From: Acidobacteriaceae bacterium | GTDB lineage: Bacteria; Acidobacteriota; Terriglobia; Terriglobales; Acidobacteriaceae | NCBI GenBank assembly: GCA_028283625.1 | Contig: JAPWKG010000010.1 | Coordinates: 64,096 to 128,095 of the forward strand | DNA length: 64,000 nt | Direction of reading: 5' to 3' | In this document: positions 62,841-64,000 of the stretch, piece by piece | Numbering within the stretch: position 1 is the first letter of the stretch | How the letters are laid out: the number at the start of each line of letters is the position of its first letter | The notes under the pieces: generated by a model | What the model was told of the DNA's origin: nothing | Databases searched by the model: none | Seen by the model: the letters and a program-made list of their open reading frames with translations, nothing else | Translations under genes and position numbers: made by a program

Positions 62841-62870
62841 GGCTCCGGGCTGCTGAACAGCACCGGAGCC
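62841..62870 (-). other. Intercistronic hairpin rplW-rplB
   Basis: GGCTCCGG with CCGGAGCC (8 bp) enclosing a GCTG/CAGC stem, 10 nt after the rplW stop on the minus strand. Confidence 0.55.
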
Positions 62871-62879
62871 TCACTACTT

Positions 62880-63173
62880 TTAGAGCTCGCCGGTAAAGTC
62901 GGGCACAGTCTCGCCCTTCTTGAGCTTCACATAAGCCTTCTTCCAATCAGGAAGGTAGCCCGAGAAGCGGCCGCGGCGGCGTTCCTTGCCCTCAACGTTT
63001 GCGGTGCGAATGGAGGCCACCTTCACGTTGAAGAGCTTTTCTACAGCCTGCTTGACTTCAGTCTTGGTTGCGTTTGGAGCAACCTCGAACACCAGCGAAC
63101 CTTCGGACTCGCGAGTTACGAGAGCCTTCTCGGTGATGATCGGGCGACGAATAACGCTATATACGGTAGGCAT
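62880..63173 (-). CDS. rplW: 50S ribosomal protein L23
   Basis: 97 residues, MPTVYSVIRRPIITEKALV..., the exit-tunnel protein that docks SRP and trigger factor. FEVAPNATKTEVKQAVEKLFNVKVASIRTANVEGKERRRGRF (by parts) is the family core. Starts 3 nt after the rplD stop. Confidence 0.97.
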   Translation of the reverse strand: MPTVYSVIRRPIITEKALVTRESEGSLVFEVAPNATKTEVKQAVEKLFNVKVASIRTANVEGKERRRGRFSGYLPDWKKAYVKLKKGETVPDFTGEL

Positions 63174-63175
63174 GG

Positions 63176-63835
63176 TTACTTAGCCTCCTTCTGCTTCTTG
63201 CTGACGTTCTTCTTCAGCGTCTCCTGCAGTGCCTCAAACGCAGCCTTCGAGAAGATCGCGTTTTCATAGCGGAGCAGGTCGTACGGGTGAACTTCCGAAG
63301 CCAGCACCAACTCAACGCCCGCGAGATTACGCGAACCGAGATAGAGCTTCTCTTCGATCTGCTGAGTCGACTCGACGAGCAGAGCCGTCTTCTTCGCCTC
63401 AAGCTTGTTGAGAGCCTGGCGGTACAGCTTCGTCTTCGCCTCTGCGAGCTCGAAGGTGTCCACGATCGTCAGCTTACCGTCGTTAATCTTCGAAGCCAGA
63501 GCCGAGCGCAGCGCGCCGAGCAGCTTCTTGCGGGGGAATGCGTACTCATACGAGCGCGGCTGAGGTCCGTGGACCGTACCACCACCACGCCAGAGCGGCG
63601 TACGGATGGAGCCGACACGAGCGCGGCCCGTGCCCTTCTGCTTCCAGAGCTTCTTACCAGCGCCGGAAACGCGCGAACGAACCTTGGTCGCGTGCGTGCC
63701 CTGACGCAGCGCTGCGCGGTAGTGCTTTACCGCCTCCCAAAGGAGGGCTTCATTGACCTCTCCGGCAAAGAGCGGATCGAGCTCAAGCTCACCGACCTTG
63801 GCGCCTTCGAGATTTACCACTTGGATGTTGGCCAT
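63176..63835 (-). CDS. rplD: 50S ribosomal protein L4
   Basis: 219 residues from ATG 63835 (MANIQVVNLEGAKVGEL); an upstream in-frame start at 63883 is unlikely. WKQKGTGRARVGSIRTPLWRGGGTVHGPQPRSYEY (by parts) is the tunnel loop. In E. coli L4 represses the S10 operon. Overlap-free, 3 nt before rplW. Confidence 0.96.
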   Translation of the reverse strand: MANIQVVNLEGAKVGELELDPLFAGEVNEALLWEAVKHYRAALRQGTHATKVRSRVSGAGKKLWKQKGTGRARVGSIRTPLWRGGGTVHGPQPRSYEYAFPRKKLLGALRSALASKINDGKLTIVDTFELAEAKTKLYRQALNKLEAKKTALLVESTQQIEEKLYLGSRNLAGVELVLASEVHPYDLLRYENAIFSKAAFEALQETLKKNVSKKQKEAK

Positions 63836-63930
63836 CTCACTTCTTCTTTCCGTGCCGATGATCGTTGCCATCGGCCTTGACATTGTTAGGGTGCGTTCCC
63901 GGTCTGTTCCCCGTGCACCTTGGTAGGGAT

Positions 63931-63957
63931 GCCGGCTAGCTTAAGCGGCCAGCCGGC
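63931..63957 (-). other. Intercistronic hairpin rplC-rplD
   Basis: GCCGGCT with AGCCGGC (7 bp) and a 13-nt loop, 7 nt after the rplC stop. No T-run. Confidence 0.5.
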
Positions 63958-63963
63958 GAATCA

Positions 63964-64000
63964 TTACTTCTTCTTGGCGGAAGCCTTCTTCGAAGCCTTC
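63964..64000 (-). CDS. rplC: 50S ribosomal protein L3, C-terminal end (partial)
   Basis: Only the last ~12 codons lie in the window, a Lys/Ala-rich tail (KASKKASAKKK) and stop at 63964-63966. The position directly before rplD identifies it as rplC by conserved gene order. The basic tail resembles that of L22 in this cluster. Confidence 0.75.
   Translation of the reverse strand, partial: KASKKASAKKK

Noticed and set aside
1..64000. CRISPR array, prophage, insertion sequence or integron
   Set aside because: No regularly spaced repeats, transposase, integrase or phage structural genes were seen on either strand.

Overview
The window looks like a chromosomal piece of a soil-type Acidobacteriota, most likely family Acidobacteriaceae (Terriglobus/Granulicella-like). 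This is inferred from gene content: a VWFA-related protein of the Acidobacteria type, an Oar-like TonB-dependent receptor with an N-terminal carboxypeptidase-regulatory fold, an NHL/Ig-like secreted protein with a characteristic C-terminal tail, a BamA-like/SurA-like/TamB outer-membrane operon, and moderately high GC. No transposase, integrase, phage gene, CRISPR array, rRNA or tRNA was found. The window looks like stable core chromosome.

Layout. 1-8.5 kb: two polytopic membrane proteins (one GT39/ArnT-like), an A-type Fe-S carrier, a tandem pair of small paralogous membrane proteins, prephenate dehydratase, a lmo0937/CsbD stress pair, a UbiA-type prenyltransferase and a triple-BON periplasmic protein. 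8.5-17.1 kb: a minus-strand envelope-biogenesis operon with a seven-POTRA BamA-like protein, a SurA-like chaperone without a PPIase domain, and TamB. 17.3-23.2 kb: a ThiF/MoeB-type E1-like enzyme, an ECF sigma factor coupled to a small unknown gene, an MFS transporter, an acyltransferase and trpD. 23.2-27.2 kb: sucC and sucD with a Tet(X)-like flavin monooxygenase between them, then ndk. 27.3-31.6 kb: an SGNH hydrolase, a Spy/CpxP-like protein with its anti-sigma/ECF-sigma pair, and an AI-2E-type permease. 31.7-41.2 kb: ftsY, ribD, ribE, a HAD phosphatase, rho, rpoZ, GTP-dependent pckG and an aldo/keto reductase. 41.3-50.5 kb: the VWFA-related protein, an S1/P1 nuclease, the TonB-dependent receptor and the NHL/Ig-like protein.

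50.9-64.0 kb: the minus-strand S10-spc ribosomal cluster, from the end of rplC to map. Gene order is canonical (rplC-D-W-B, rpsS, rplV, rpsC, rplP, rpmC, rpsQ, rplN-X-E, rpsN, rpsH, rplF, rplR, rpsE, rpmD, rplO, secY, adk, map). The spacers are unusually long and most hold a stable hairpin. An intrinsic terminator follows rpsC. A good sigma-70-like promoter and a ~250-nt structured leader precede rplP. Another terminator separates rplO from secY, and a third hairpin lies between secY and adk. The cluster therefore appears divided into several transcription units.

No clearly new multi-gene system stands out. The best leads are the sucC/Tet(X)-like/sucD arrangement, the split ribosomal cluster with its hairpins, the seven-POTRA/SurA-like/TamB operon, the tandem ETDELFL small membrane proteins, the ECF sigma with its cysteine-free partner, and the C-terminal tail of the NHL/Ig protein. 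All assignments come from reading the sequence and remembered family features; no database search was run.
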